Positions 44,401 to 52,760 of a DNA stretch of 64,000 nucleotides are shown here, in pieces. How positions within the stretch are numbered: position 1 is the first letter of the stretch; every line of letters begins with the position of its first letter. Origin of the DNA: Evansella caseinilytica (GTDB lineage: Bacteria; Bacillota; Bacilli; Bacillales; Salisediminibacteriaceae); assembly GCF_900107275.1 (NCBI RefSeq), contig NZ_FNPI01000015.1, positions 62,001 through 126,000 on the forward strand, given 5' to 3'. The translations under genes and the position numbers were made by a program. The notes under the pieces were generated by a model, which did no database searches, was not told the origin of the DNA, and saw only the letters and a list, made by a program, of their open reading frames with translations.

Positions 44401-44945
44401 CTTTAGGATTTGGAGAAGGTTCGGAAATTCAGCAGCCGATGGCGATTACAGTGATCGGCGGTTTAATCAGCTCCACTTTCCTAACCTTGATCTTTATTCC
44501 GGTTATCTACAGCTTCTTCGATCGTGAAACGAGGAACTTGAACCGTAAATATGTGACACCGGACGGCCAACTGATTCCCGCCTATTTAATCGATGAGAAA
44601 ATTTCCGAGGATCACCAGGTGGATCACGGCAGCCGCTACGCTTTGCCCGAAACGAGCGAGAATTCTTTTGACGAAAAAACAGGAGCGGCGGACTATTACG
44701 AGCCGGCTTCTGAAGTGGAGCGACCGGCAGGAACGGGCGATGACCTCCATTTGGACGATGAGCATGAGGAACAGGACGATGCTGCATCATACGGGAAGCC
44801 AATAGTGGAAGAGACAACCGCGGAATCCTCACCTTCGGAAAAAGAAGGCGGCAAACGAAGAAAGGATATTACGAAAGAGGATTTGTTGGACTTCCTGGAA
44901 GAAATGTTGGAGCGGGACCGAAGAAATAATGACAGGGAGAGGTAA
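41499..44945 (+). CDS. RND-family efflux pump (AcrB/SwrC-like)
   Basis: The product is 1148 residues from a GTG (AAGGGGGATC upstream). It has twelve transmembrane segments in the RND pattern, with large loops after TM1 and TM7. The TM4 motif GGLALGIGMLVDNSIVVIEN holds the proton-relay Asp, and VVVALTVVPMMASRIL and LAGIVVNNAIVLVDYINKMK are conserved. A hydrophilic, very acidic tail (from about residue 1020) ends RDRRNNDRER and is unusual. B. subtilis SwrC/YerP is the known Gram-positive relative and exports surfactin. No membrane-fusion protein gene is adjacent. Confidence 0.92.
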   Translation: MNVTRFSIKRPVFTIVTMILFLLLGTISLTNIPLKLMPDINPPIGAVVTNYPNAGPDEVLDKVSKPLESSLATVPGLNNISSVSMEGASMTILEFSWSSNIDEVENDIISRMNQAALPSEAGSPRFLKFDPSQMPIIQLSLSADDEETLSELAEELKLELSKVNGVASVDITGQTVDEIVIELDQEAMEDYGLDQTDVVTAIQAHHVTSPGGIVQSDDLQYTTRVLFELTSLKDIRNIVLTIDPLTGDEVTVADVADVSLLPENASAITRTNQEPAIMMNVQQQSDTNLVQVATAFSERLEQLLDESKYSDIEAAVLFNQGDYVQEAISNVSLALIVGGLFAILVLFAFLRSVKTPFIIGIAIPFSVIVTFVLLFFTNLSLNIMTLGGLALGIGMLVDNSIVVIENIYRHLSMRKDPKSAAFDGTKEVGGAITASTLTTISVFLPVVFISGIVGDIFMEFALTVSFSLLASLVVALTVVPMMASRILKTPKENIEEKRRQSKFIRFVSKTIKWSLKHRVSVIGITVLLLIGGFVGISQVGTEFIPATDEGYFQINVEMERGTPLEDTLAVVEDIEEVLDDEQTILHYMSTVGSSGTQGSVFGETGSHEASIFVTMVSLNERNQSTIEFADSIRKKVERAAGDAEVSMEQQAMMSGAPNTITFNVTDSDPARLEEVVDQIAEEFEEMSEFNEVTNDLTETVTEIQFLIDEEAAREHGFAPAQIAQMLNQKMNGALATQIVTDDNDIYEVYVRYDDKFTNTVEAVENLLFKGQTGEYVALGEMVDVVEGEGPVTINRINQESAVQFTLQYGNQYGLGEMSELVQSTIDDLDIPEETSVTYTGDQELMSDAMNDLMLALLLALVFVYLVLAAQFESFKYPFVIMFSVPLVAIGVALALTVTWTPISVMAFIGLIVLAGIVVNNAIVLVDYINKMKAAGMRSYDAIVEGVKDRTRPILMTSVTTILGLVPLALGFGEGSEIQQPMAITVIGGLISSTFLTLIFIPVIYSFFDRETRNLNRKYVTPDGQLIPAYLIDEKISEDHQVDHGSRYALPETSENSFDEKTGAADYYEPASEVERPAGTGDDLHLDDEHEEQDDAASYGKPIVEETTAESSPSEKEGGKRRKDITKEDLLDFLEEMLERDRRNNDRER

Positions 44946-44956
44946 TGTTGAAAGGT

Positions 44957-45003
44957 GAAAGATGTCTCAAGGCTGTGTGCCTTCGCGGCATCTTTCCTTT
45001 TTT
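44957..45003 (+). terminator. Terminator after RND gene
   Basis: GAAAGATG...CATCTTTC stem with an inner AAGGC/GCCTT, then CTTTTTTT. Confidence 0.75.
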
Positions 45004-45349
45004 ACGCTGTTTTCGTTATTTTTTGCGGCGCCTTGCTGTTTTCTTGTAAAAGTTGAAACGAAAAGCTGATTTTAACGTCTAATGTAAACAGGGGATAATT
45101 TCCGCATGCTCACACGGCGTTTGGAAATAAACCTTCGCTACGTATATTTCCAAAAAAATGAGAGACAGAAAACGAATATTTTTTCAATTTTTCATGATAT
45201 GATAGACTTATCTGAAAAAAAAATCTCAAAAGTGGACAGAATGGCAAGTAGGGTTTTTAAACACGCCCCAGCAGTTTTTAGCAGGCTGTTCTTCCCTTTT
45301 GAAAATATATACTAGGTTATGAAATATCATCCGAGGAGGGCGTATCGTT
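45004..45349. other. Intergenic with probable promoter of yeaC operon
   Basis: No gene is supported. A TTTTTCA...TATGATAGA stretch near 45180-45210 may be a promoter. TTTTTAAACACG near 45255 resembles a family A/C end but has no partner. Confidence 0.35.
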
Positions 45350-46324
45350 TTGAGAAGCAGCAGAGAGTCAACCGCGGTCACCGAGCCGCATGTTTATAGA
45401 ATGATAGAAAATGTAGAAAAAGTCGTTGTTGGTAAACGAAAGGAAATAGAATTAAGCTTTATCGCCCTTTTAAGCGGGGGGCACGTGCTGTTGGAGGATG
45501 TACCGGGAGTCGGGAAAACAATGATGGTTCGTGCCATCGCCAAATCGCTTGGCGCCCAATTCAAACGAATCCAGTTCACTCCGGACTTACTTCCTTCCGA
45601 CGTTACCGGTGTATCTGTGTTTAACCAAAAAACAATGGAGTTTCACTTCAGACCTGGCCCGATCATGGCCAATGTCGTGTTAGCCGACGAAATCAACCGC
45701 ACATCTCCGAAAACGCAGGCCGCTTTGCTTGAAGCCCTGGAGGAAGGGAGCGTTACGACAGATGGGGAGACCCGTAAACTCCAGGAGCCGTTTTTCGTGA
45801 TGGCGACGCAAAACCCGATTGAGTACGGCGGAACATATCCTTTGCCGGAAGCGCAGCTTGACCGGTTTCTCTTTAAATTTAAAATTGGCTACCCGTCGAA
45901 AAATGAAGAGCTGGAAGTATTAAACAGGGTCCAGAAGCAGCATCCGATCGAACAACTGGCGCCGGTGCTGACTTTGGAGGATTTGATTAACTTACAGCGG
46001 AAAGTGCTGGAAGTATATGTTGATGAAACAGTGAAGCAATATATCATCAATCTGGTGAATGCCACGAGAATGCACCGGTCTGTGTATCTTGGAGCGAGTC
46101 CGCGGGCTTCCATCGCCCTGATGAAAGCAGGTCAGGCCTATGCGTTTATGCAGGACAGGGATTTTGTCGTACCTGATGATATAAAATATTTAGCCCCGTT
46201 TGCCCTTTCCCATCGCATATTATTATCTTCTGACGCTAAGCTGTCGGATATGACAAACGAGCGCGTCGTTTCCGATATTGTCGCGCAGGTCAATGTTCCG
46301 GTAGGGAAAGAAGCGGCAAGATGA
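45350..46324 (+). CDS. yeaC: MoxR-type AAA+ ATPase
   Basis: The product is 324 residues from a TTG (GAGGAGGG upstream). Walker A is EDVPGVGKTMMVRAIAKSLG, Walker B LADEINRTSPKTQAALLEAL, and sensor 1 VMATQNPIEYGGTYPLPEAQ. This is the MoxR family, ATPases that help mature or activate von Willebrand-type or membrane complexes. The gene overlaps the DUF58 gene by 4 bases. The order matches yeaC-yeaD-yebA-guaA of B. subtilis. Confidence 0.9.
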   Translation: MRSSRESTAVTEPHVYRMIENVEKVVVGKRKEIELSFIALLSGGHVLLEDVPGVGKTMMVRAIAKSLGAQFKRIQFTPDLLPSDVTGVSVFNQKTMEFHFRPGPIMANVVLADEINRTSPKTQAALLEALEEGSVTTDGETRKLQEPFFVMATQNPIEYGGTYPLPEAQLDRFLFKFKIGYPSKNEELEVLNRVQKQHPIEQLAPVLTLEDLINLQRKVLEVYVDETVKQYIINLVNATRMHRSVYLGASPRASIALMKAGQAYAFMQDRDFVVPDDIKYLAPFALSHRILLSSDAKLSDMTNERVVSDIVAQVNVPVGKEAAR

Positions 46325-47565
46325 AGTTGCAAAAATTGCTCTGGAAACGGTTCATGCAAGTCGTTAGAGGGGTATTTATCGGCGGCGTTTTCATCGGCTT
46401 CTTCAGCTATGCAATGTTTCAAGGCGGCTTTGTCAGCTGGTTTTTGTTCTACAGCTCGACGATCCTTGTGATCCTCCTGCTTCTCTACGCCGCCATTCCT
46501 TTAGGCAGTTTTCATGTCACTCGGGAAATGGGGGAGGATGCAAGGGTGTCCGGCTCCGAATTAACGGTAACCGTCGTGATCCGGAGAAAGTTTCCATTTC
46601 CTTTTCTTTATCTCCATGTCAACGACCACTTTGATGAACATTTAAAGAAACAGATGGCGGCAAACACTTGGAAAACGATTTTTTATCCTTCCTTTAAAAG
46701 GGAATTGGAATTCACGTATACGGCGCCGCAGATCAGGCGCGGAGAATATTTTTGGTACGGCATTGAATTAAGGACAAGCGATATGTTCGGCTTGTTTGAT
46801 AAATACAAATTTGTTCCGCTGGAGGAAACCATTCTTGTTTACCCGAACTATCATGAGATCGAACGCTGGTCCGCGTATGAGAAGAATGATACGGAGACGA
46901 GGCTGTCCTCCTTTGATTATATCGAAGATTTCACTTCGGTGGCGGGAGCGAGAGAATACGTTCCCGGAGATAAGCTGACAAGCATCGACTGGAAAATAAC
47001 AGCGAGATCCGCCAAGCTGATGACGAAGGAATTCGAGGAGTACATCGGCGAAAATTTATTCATTGTACTGAACAATCATCTCCCTGATGCCGACCATGAT
47101 ACGCTGGAGGCGCATGAACAAGGGATTGAGCTGGTGACATCGATTGTCATGTACGCTCATCGGCGGCGTCTGAAAGTCGGCTTGAATACGCTTGGAAACG
47201 GTACGCATTCGTTTCCCCTGGAAAGCGGTGCCGATCATCAGAAACGGCTGGTACATCACCTGGCAAAAATTCATGGGGAACCGGGAGGGAGCTTCTCTGC
47301 CCGATTAAAAGGGATAGAAGACCGTTTTCCGCAAAATACCACGGTGATCATCGTTTCGACAGAAGTGACGGATGACATGCTGAAGCGGGTGCAGCTCTAT
47401 CTTTCGCGCAGAATGAAAATCTATTTTTGCCTGATGGACCGCGATGGAAAAACGGATAAATGGGAAGAGAGAAGATTTGCGGAGCTGCGCAAAATGGGAG
47501 CAGAAGTATACTTACTTTCCGGCGGGAATATTGATCATGCCATCCCCGCCTATGCAGGTGATTAG
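46321..47565 (+). CDS. yeaD: DUF58-domain membrane protein
   Basis: The product is 414 residues. Two transmembrane helices lie at about 18-70. The DUF58 signature is SSFDYIEDFTSVAGAREYVPGDKLTSIDWKI, split here by position about 198-228, followed by ARSAKLMTKEFEE. The C-terminal vWA-like fold is intact (NTTVIIVSTEVTDDML). Proteins of this type accompany MoxR ATPases and transglutaminases. It starts within the MoxR stop (ATGA) and is followed immediately by the next gene. Confidence 0.88.
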   Translation: MKLQKLLWKRFMQVVRGVFIGGVFIGFFSYAMFQGGFVSWFLFYSSTILVILLLLYAAIPLGSFHVTREMGEDARVSGSELTVTVVIRRKFPFPFLYLHVNDHFDEHLKKQMAANTWKTIFYPSFKRELEFTYTAPQIRRGEYFWYGIELRTSDMFGLFDKYKFVPLEETILVYPNYHEIERWSAYEKNDTETRLSSFDYIEDFTSVAGAREYVPGDKLTSIDWKITARSAKLMTKEFEEYIGENLFIVLNNHLPDADHDTLEAHEQGIELVTSIVMYAHRRRLKVGLNTLGNGTHSFPLESGADHQKRLVHHLAKIHGEPGGSFSARLKGIEDRFPQNTTVIIVSTEVTDDMLKRVQLYLSRRMKIYFCLMDRDGKTDKWEERRFAELRKMGAEVYLLSGGNIDHAIPAYAGD

Positions 47566-49854
47566 ATGAAGAAAGCAGGAAAACAACAACGCTCATCGAT
47601 ACTACATTTATTTATATACGGCTTGTCCTTTCTCCTGTTGTGGGAATGGCTGCGGCCGATACCGACGGTGACCAACACCGGGCACATCCATGTGTTTCTT
47701 TGGTTCGCTCTGTTCAGCTCGATTCTCATCTATTTTCGGATTTCTTTATTTTTATCTATTCCGGCGTTATTGGCAGGAAGCATTTACAGCCTGCATTCTA
47801 TTTTCGGGGAAAATCCGTTTTTCAGTCGGGAGGGCGGCCTGGAGACATTGCAGCAGTTTTTGGCGGAAGCAGCAAGTAACATACAGCTGATTTTTTCCTG
47901 GGAGTTAGCCGGGCTGACGGACTTTTTCCGGACATTTTTATTGTTTCTGCTGCTGGCGCTGATTTGCTACTTATTATATTTCTGGATTTTTCATACAAAG
48001 AAAATCTTTTTCTTTTTGCTGGCGACGATTATTTATATTACCGTACTGGACACGTTTACCGCAGTGGATGCTTCGATGGCGATCATACGGATTTTTGTCA
48101 TCAGCTTCTTTATCATGACGCTGCTGCATATGCTGAAAATCCAAACGGAAGAGCGCGCGATAAGGAAAAAAGATAAGCTGATTTTTTCTACAGCTTGGAT
48201 GTATACGTTGATCGTCATGGTGTTGATCGCTACATCCGTCGGCTATGCCGCGCCGAAGTTTGAGCCGCAGTGGGGAGATCCGGTTCCCACCATCAAGCGC
48301 CTCGTAACCGGACAAGAAGGCGGCTGGGGTTCCGGCTCAGGCAGCCGCCGAATAGGCTATGGCGACAATGACGAGCGACTTGGCGGCGGCTTTATTCAAG
48401 ATGACGGGATCGTGTTTACGGCGGAAACGGAAGAGCCGGTTTACTGGCGCGGTGAATCGAAAAATGTTTATACGGGGCATGGCTGGACTTCCGAACCGAT
48501 GGAGGCAGAGTCGGAATCGATTTTTGAAAACGCGGTGGATTACTATATGTTTCATCGGAATGTCCAGATGGAGGAGCAGCGGGTAAGAATTTTGATGGAG
48601 CATGTTCCCGGATACAGCCATTTGTTTTACCCGGGGCAGTTGATCGACGTGGAGCGGTCGACGCTTGAGTACGAAATCGATGGCAGGAAAGCGGATGACC
48701 CGTTGGCTTTTATGACCGATATCTTATCTGGAAAAGTACGCGCGGAAGGTCCGAATCCAAATGCCAGGATCCGCCTGGCGGAATACACGTTGACGGTGCA
48801 AACACCGAAATACTCTTTAGAAAAATTAAAGAACGTCTCTCCGGAAGATCCGGAAAATATTCGCAACTATTTTTTGCAGCTGCCGGATACGTTGCCGGAG
48901 CGGGTTATCGAGCTGGCGGAGGAAATTACGGCGGATTATGATAACCGCTATGACAAGGTGGTTGCGGTGGAACAATATTTTTCCCGGAACGGGTTTGAAT
49001 ACCGGACGGAGGATGTTCCGATCCCAGAAGGCGGAGAAGACTATGTCGATCAATTTTTGTTTGAGTCGCAGTACGGTTACTGTGATAATTATTCAACGGC
49101 AATGGCCGTTCTCCTGAGGGCGGTTGATATTCCCACCCGCTGGGTAAAAGGCTTTACGGAAGGTGAGTATGTTGGCAACACGGATGACGGCAACCGCCGT
49201 TATGAGATTGCCAATTCCAACGCGCATTCCTGGGTTGAAGTGTATTTTCCGGAAGTGGGCTGGGTGCCGTTTGAACCAACGCAAGGCTTCAATAACAGAC
49301 TTGATTTTGAAGAAGCGGAAAGGGAGCAGAATCATGCGGTCAACACTCCAGTGGAAAGCAATGAACCAGAGCAGGAAAGACCGGAGTTGGATGATTTGAT
49401 GTCCCCGTTGGAAAATGATGCTTTCAGTGATTATGAAGGTCCTTCTGGCGGCGCAGCGTTTGGGACAGGGACGGACACATCCGGCTGGTTGACTGCGAAA
49501 ACGGTGATCATTTCCATCGTTGTCCTGCTAATGGCGGTGATTGTTTACCGCAGGCAGAGCCGGATTCAGAATCGCTACTTCCTTCTTCAGTACCGGTTGA
49601 TTGGGTCGGATGAGCGGTTCGGTACTGCTTACCGCCGGTTGCTGCGACTCCTCGCTAATGAAGGAATGCCGCTTGAAGATGGAGAGACATTGCGTGAATA
49701 CGCAACGAGGGTGGACCGGATGTTGAATTCAGATGCAATGACAAGTCTGACAAAGACGTATGAAAAAATATATTACGGCGGCCGGCAGGCGGAAGGCGAT
49801 TGGCAAAAGCAGAAAGAGCAATGGGAACGGCTGGTGAATGCATTGAGTTCTTGA
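47566..49854 (+). CDS. yebA: Membrane transglutaminase-like protein (TgpA type)
   Basis: The product is 762 residues. Six hydrophobic segments lie in the first ~230 residues, then a large extracellular part. The transglutaminase core has YGYCDNYSTAMAVLLRAVDI (catalytic Cys), NSNAHSWVEVYFPEVGWVPF (His) and FEPTQGF (Asp nearby). A final TM (about 644-662) and a C-terminal DUF4129-like cytoplasmic domain follow. The start ATG follows the DUF58 TAG directly. It is the third member of the conserved operon; its physiological substrate is unknown. Confidence 0.88.
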   Translation: MKKAGKQQRSSILHLFIYGLSFLLLWEWLRPIPTVTNTGHIHVFLWFALFSSILIYFRISLFLSIPALLAGSIYSLHSIFGENPFFSREGGLETLQQFLAEAASNIQLIFSWELAGLTDFFRTFLLFLLLALICYLLYFWIFHTKKIFFFLLATIIYITVLDTFTAVDASMAIIRIFVISFFIMTLLHMLKIQTEERAIRKKDKLIFSTAWMYTLIVMVLIATSVGYAAPKFEPQWGDPVPTIKRLVTGQEGGWGSGSGSRRIGYGDNDERLGGGFIQDDGIVFTAETEEPVYWRGESKNVYTGHGWTSEPMEAESESIFENAVDYYMFHRNVQMEEQRVRILMEHVPGYSHLFYPGQLIDVERSTLEYEIDGRKADDPLAFMTDILSGKVRAEGPNPNARIRLAEYTLTVQTPKYSLEKLKNVSPEDPENIRNYFLQLPDTLPERVIELAEEITADYDNRYDKVVAVEQYFSRNGFEYRTEDVPIPEGGEDYVDQFLFESQYGYCDNYSTAMAVLLRAVDIPTRWVKGFTEGEYVGNTDDGNRRYEIANSNAHSWVEVYFPEVGWVPFEPTQGFNNRLDFEEAEREQNHAVNTPVESNEPEQERPELDDLMSPLENDAFSDYEGPSGGAAFGTGTDTSGWLTAKTVIISIVVLLMAVIVYRRQSRIQNRYFLLQYRLIGSDERFGTAYRRLLRLLANEGMPLEDGETLREYATRVDRMLNSDAMTSLTKTYEKIYYGGRQAEGDWQKQKEQWERLVNALSS

Positions 49855-49955
49855 CCGCCTTTCAATAGACTGCTAAAATAAACACGTATTTTGTGAGAAT
49901 GATAAGGCAGATGTAAGAACAGCTTCAGAGTATGGGCAGCTAACTGAATATCAAT

Positions 49956-49998
49956 GGATGTTTGAACGATCTGTTTCCCAGACTTATTGAACATCCTC
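49956..49998 (+). repeat. Family C solo-ends remnant (C4)
   Basis: GGATGTTTGAACG and TTATTGAACATCC face each other across only ~17 bases with GTTTCCCAGAC, like a family C copy that lost its core. Confidence 0.55.
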
Positions 49999-50000
49999 TA

Positions 50001-50163
50001 TAATAGAGCGAGTTCAAAAAGGAGGACATAACAGAGCCAAGAAGGTCGAGGCGCGGCCGGCTTGAGCAGCGTAGCGTACACGGAAACGTACGTGAGCAGC
50101 GGAGGGCCAACGCAACGAAGTGATTCGCCGGCTTCTGTTTCCCGGACTTATTGAACATCCTAT
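50001..50163 (-). repeat. Family C repeat, inverted (C3)
   Basis: Right end CCGGACTTATTGAACATCC, left end AGAGCGAGTTCAAAAAGGAGG. The core has CGTAGCGTACACGGAAACGT and GGAGGGCCAACGCAACG. It lies 8 bases before the guanine riboswitch. Confidence 0.8.
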
Positions 50164-50170
50164 TATATGG

Positions 50171-50246
50171 TGCCTCTCATATATCCTTGGAAATACGGTC
50201 CGAGAGTCTCTACCAGGCAGCCGTAAACTGCCTGACTATGAAGGCA
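50171..50246 (+). ncRNA. Guanine riboswitch aptamer
   Basis: Purine aptamer: P1 TGCCT..TCAT pairs with ATGA.AGGCA; P2 CTTGG/CCGAG; junction GTCTCTACC; P3 AGGCAG/CTGCCT with loop CCGTAAA. The junction sequence GACTATG has C (not U) at the ligand-pairing position, which specifies guanine/hypoxanthine rather than adenine. Confidence 0.93.
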
Positions 50247-50276
50247 GACGTTTCTCTTATGTTTTGAGTAATATAC

Positions 50277-50338
50277 TAGAAATTCTGCCTTCGTATGTTT
50301 ACATGCGGACGGAATTTCTATTTTTTTTGCAGAGGGAG
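50277..50338 (+). terminator. Riboswitch-controlled terminator
   Basis: TAGAAATTC pairs with GAATTTCTA, followed by eight T. AAGGCAGA of the aptamer 3' P1 strand (50241-50248) is fully complementary to TCTGCCTT (50284-50291) in the terminator, giving the antiterminator when guanine is absent. Confidence 0.88.
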
Positions 50339-50440
50339 AGGAGAAAGGCAAGATTATTGCATGAGAAAACAGGAAAGATGTTTATACTAGTACAATAGGT
50401 GGATTTGTGCGGAACGACTACAAAAGTAAAGGTGGCTGAC

Positions 50441-51985
50441 ATGAAGATGCATGATGTAGAAGAAAAGATTATTGTCCTCGACTTCGGCGGACAATACAAT
50501 CAGCTTATTGCAAGAAGAATACGTGATCTTGGGGTATACAGTGAATTACACTCACACAAGATAACGCTTGAAGAAATCAAAAAAATGAATCCTAAAGGCA
50601 TTATTTTTTCCGGAGGTCCGAACAGCGTTTATGCTGACGGTGCTCCACGCTGTGACGAGCGGATTTTCGACCTCGGGATTCCCGTGCTCGGCATTTGCTA
50701 TGGAATGCAGCTGATGACGCATCATTTCGGCGGGAAGGTGGAAGCGGCCAACCATCGTGAATACGGTAAGGCGGTGATCCGGATTGAAAACAAAAGTAAG
50801 TTGTATGACGAGCTTCCGGACGAGCATTCTGTCTGGATGAGTCACGGCGACCTGGTGACAGCGCCGCCGGAAGGGTTTCTCGTCGATGCAACGAATGTAT
50901 CGTGCCCGATTGCGGCGATGAGTGACGAGAGCCGGAAATTATACGGCGTTCAATATCATCCGGAGGTTCGCAATTCGGAATTCGGGATTGAAATGTTAAG
51001 TAACTTCATCTATAAAGTTTGTCATTGTGAAGGGAACTGGTCGATGGAAAGCTTTATTGACATGGAGATTGACAAAGTAAAAGAGCTTGTCGGCAACAAG
51101 AAGGTTCTTTGCGCGCTAAGCGGCGGTGTCGATTCGTCGGTCGTTGCGGCGTTGATTCACAAAGCCATCGGCGATCAACTCGTGTGCATGTTCATTGATC
51201 ACGGTCTGCTGCGAAAAGGGGAAGCGGAGAGTGTGATGAAGACCTTCTCGGAAGGCTTTGATATGAATGTGATCAAAATCGATGCGCAGGAAAGGTTTCT
51301 TTCCAAGCTGGCGGGGGTGAAGGACCCTGAGCAAAAAAGAAAAATCATCGGCAATGAGTTCATCTATGTTTTTGAAGAAGAAGCAGGAAAGCTGACGGAT
51401 GTTGACTTTCTGGCGCAAGGAACGCTGTATACCGACGTGATTGAAAGCGGAACGGATACTGCCCAAACGATTAAATCCCATCATAACGTGGGCGGATTGC
51501 CGGAAGACATGAAATTTGCGCTGATTGAGCCGCTGAATACCCTGTTTAAGGATGAAGTACGCGAGGTTGGGACCGAGCTTGGACTGCCGGAAGAAGTTGT
51601 CTGGCGTCAGCCGTTCCCGGGACCTGGTCTCGGCATCCGCGTGCTTGGAGAGATTACTGAAGAAAAGCTGGAAATTGTCCGTGAATCAGATGCGATTTTA
51701 CGGGAGGAAATTAAAAAAGCCGGTCTTGATCGGGAAATTTGGCAATACTTTACGGCGCTGCCGGATATGAGAAGTGTTGGCGTCATGGGCGATGCGCGAA
51801 CATATGATTACACTGTCGGCATCCGGGCCGTGACCTCCATCGATGGCATGACATCGGATTGGGCGCGGATTCCGTATGATGTGCTGGAGAAAATCTCAAC
51901 GAGAATCGTCAATGAGGTGCAGCATGTCAACAGAGTCGTGTATGACATCACCTCCAAACCGCCAGCAACGATTGAGTGGGAATAA
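50441..51985 (+). CDS. guaA: GMP synthase (glutamine-hydrolysing)
   Basis: The product is 514 residues. The start is the ATG for MKMHDVEEK after AGGTGG; longer starts overlap the leader. The class I glutamine amidotransferase domain (1-200) has the Cys in GICYGMQLM and the His/Glu in [10 protein letters not shown]. The ATP pyrophosphatase domain has the P-loop [20 protein letters not shown], and the dimerisation domain ends PPATIEWE. It converts XMP to GMP. It is under the guanine riboswitch. The final 12 bases recur at 60068, marking the 3' end as an integration site. Confidence 0.97.
   Translation: MKMHDVEEKIIVLDFGGQYNQLIARRIRDLGVYSELHSHKITLEEIKKMNPKGIIFSGGPNSVYADGAPRCDERIFDLGIPVLGICYGMQLMTHHFGGKVEAANHREYGKAVIRIENKSKLYDELPDEHSVWMSHGDLVTAPPEGFLVDATNVSCPIAAMSDESRKLYGVQYHPEVRNSEFGIEMLSNFIYKVCHCEGNWSMESFIDMEIDKVKELVGNKKVLCALSGGVDSSVVAALIHKAIGDQLVCMFIDHGLLRKGEAESVMKTFSEGFDMNVIKIDAQERFLSKLAGVKDPEQKRKIIGNEFIYVFEEEAGKLTDVDFLAQGTLYTDVIESGTDTAQTIKSHHNVGGLPEDMKFALIEPLNTLFKDEVREVGTELGLPEEVVWRQPFPGPGLGIRVLGEITEEKLEIVRESDAILREEIKKAGLDREIWQYFTALPDMRSVGVMGDARTYDYTVGIRAVTSIDGMTSDWARIPYDVLEKISTRIVNEVQHVNRVVYDITSKPPATIEWE
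51974..51985 (+). repeat. Left attachment repeat at guaA 3' end
   Basis: GAGTGGGAATAA includes the guaA stop and is identical to 60068-60079. Downstream similarity continues imperfectly for about 110 bases (TGAAGAGGGAACACC versus TGAAGAGAGAACGCC, then ATATAGTTCCCTACC in both). Confidence 0.75.
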
Positions 51986-52072
51986 GAAGCTAACTTAACT
52001 TGAAGAGGGAACACCGATTTATAAGGATTTAACATTGTTAAAAATGGATAAAAACCATATAAAATAATATAG

Positions 52073-52135
52073 TTCCCTACCAAAAACCCTACCAAGAAAA
52101 AATTTTGGTAGGGTTTTTGGATAGGGAATGTTTTT
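52073..52135 (+). terminator. Long terminator hairpin after guaA
   Basis: TTCCCTACCAAAAACCCTACC pairs with GGTAGGGTTTTTGGATAGGGAA around GAAAAAATTTT (a nested long stem), followed by TGTTTTT. A shorter relative occurs at 60168. Confidence 0.85.
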
Positions 52136-52188
52136 ACCAATAATTCTCTAATATTAGGATTTACATGCAATTAATTAAAGAAGCTATT

Positions 52189-52450
52189 CTCAATATGAAC
52201 AATTAACAGGAGGTCAGATGAAATGAATACGGAAATGATGCTTGATCACATCGTGAAACAACTAAGAATACCTACAATTGGAAGACAGTACCGTTCTCTC
52301 GCAAGAGAAGCAGAGGAACGAAATCTAAGTTATGAAGGATACTTATAACTATTCAAAGGTTAACCTATTACTATTTGAGACCTCACGAATTAACGAAAGA
52401 AAAAACGCCTACGAGCCTATTAGACTATAAAGTTAAAAAGTCGAACATAG
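52189..52450 (+). mobile_element. Circularly permuted fragment of the IS21-like element
   Basis: 52189-52346 matches the istA/istB junction region and the first ~44 istB codons. 52347-52450 matches the ~104 bases of istA that immediately precede that stretch in the intact copy. The two blocks are therefore in swapped order, with no bases missing between them in the reference copy (minus strand, near 55725-55990). Confidence 0.85.
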
Positions 52451-52760
52451 GATGAGCTTTTTTTATCAGCCTATTTTTAGAGCTTTCTATCCCTAAGCCT
52501 ATTATCCAAAATAACACCAATAGATAATTTTCTACAGCACCAATTAAACTAATAGTTTTACTGCCATCCTCAATAAATCCTAGAAGATGATTGGTGCCAA
52601 AACCTAATCCTCCAACTATCAGAGATATTACGACAATTTTTAAAAAGTAATAGTCATATTTCAAATTTACTCCAATTAGAATGGGTAAGATTGCTAAGTT
52701 CCAAAACCCGATTTCTCTTTGCCATCCTGTTGCGATACCATATTTTGAATTAGCACCCAT
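52425..52760 (-). CDS. Membrane protein, C-terminus altered by the IS fragment
   Basis: The product is 111 residues with about three to four hydrophobic segments (GFWNLAILPILIGVNL, FLKIVVISLIVGGLGFG, YLLVLFWIIGLGI). The pattern with FGTNHLLGF in the middle resembles the DUF6790 family. The last 8 residues (PMFDFLTL) are encoded by the inserted IS21 fragment, so the true C-terminus is lost or slightly changed. Its ATG overlaps the stop of the upstream open segment (TAATG). Confidence 0.6.
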   Translation of the reverse strand: MGANSKYGIATGWQREIGFWNLAILPILIGVNLKYDYYFLKIVVISLIVGGLGFGTNHLLGFIEDGSKTISLIGAVENYLLVLFWIIGLGIESSKNRLIKKAHPMFDFLTL

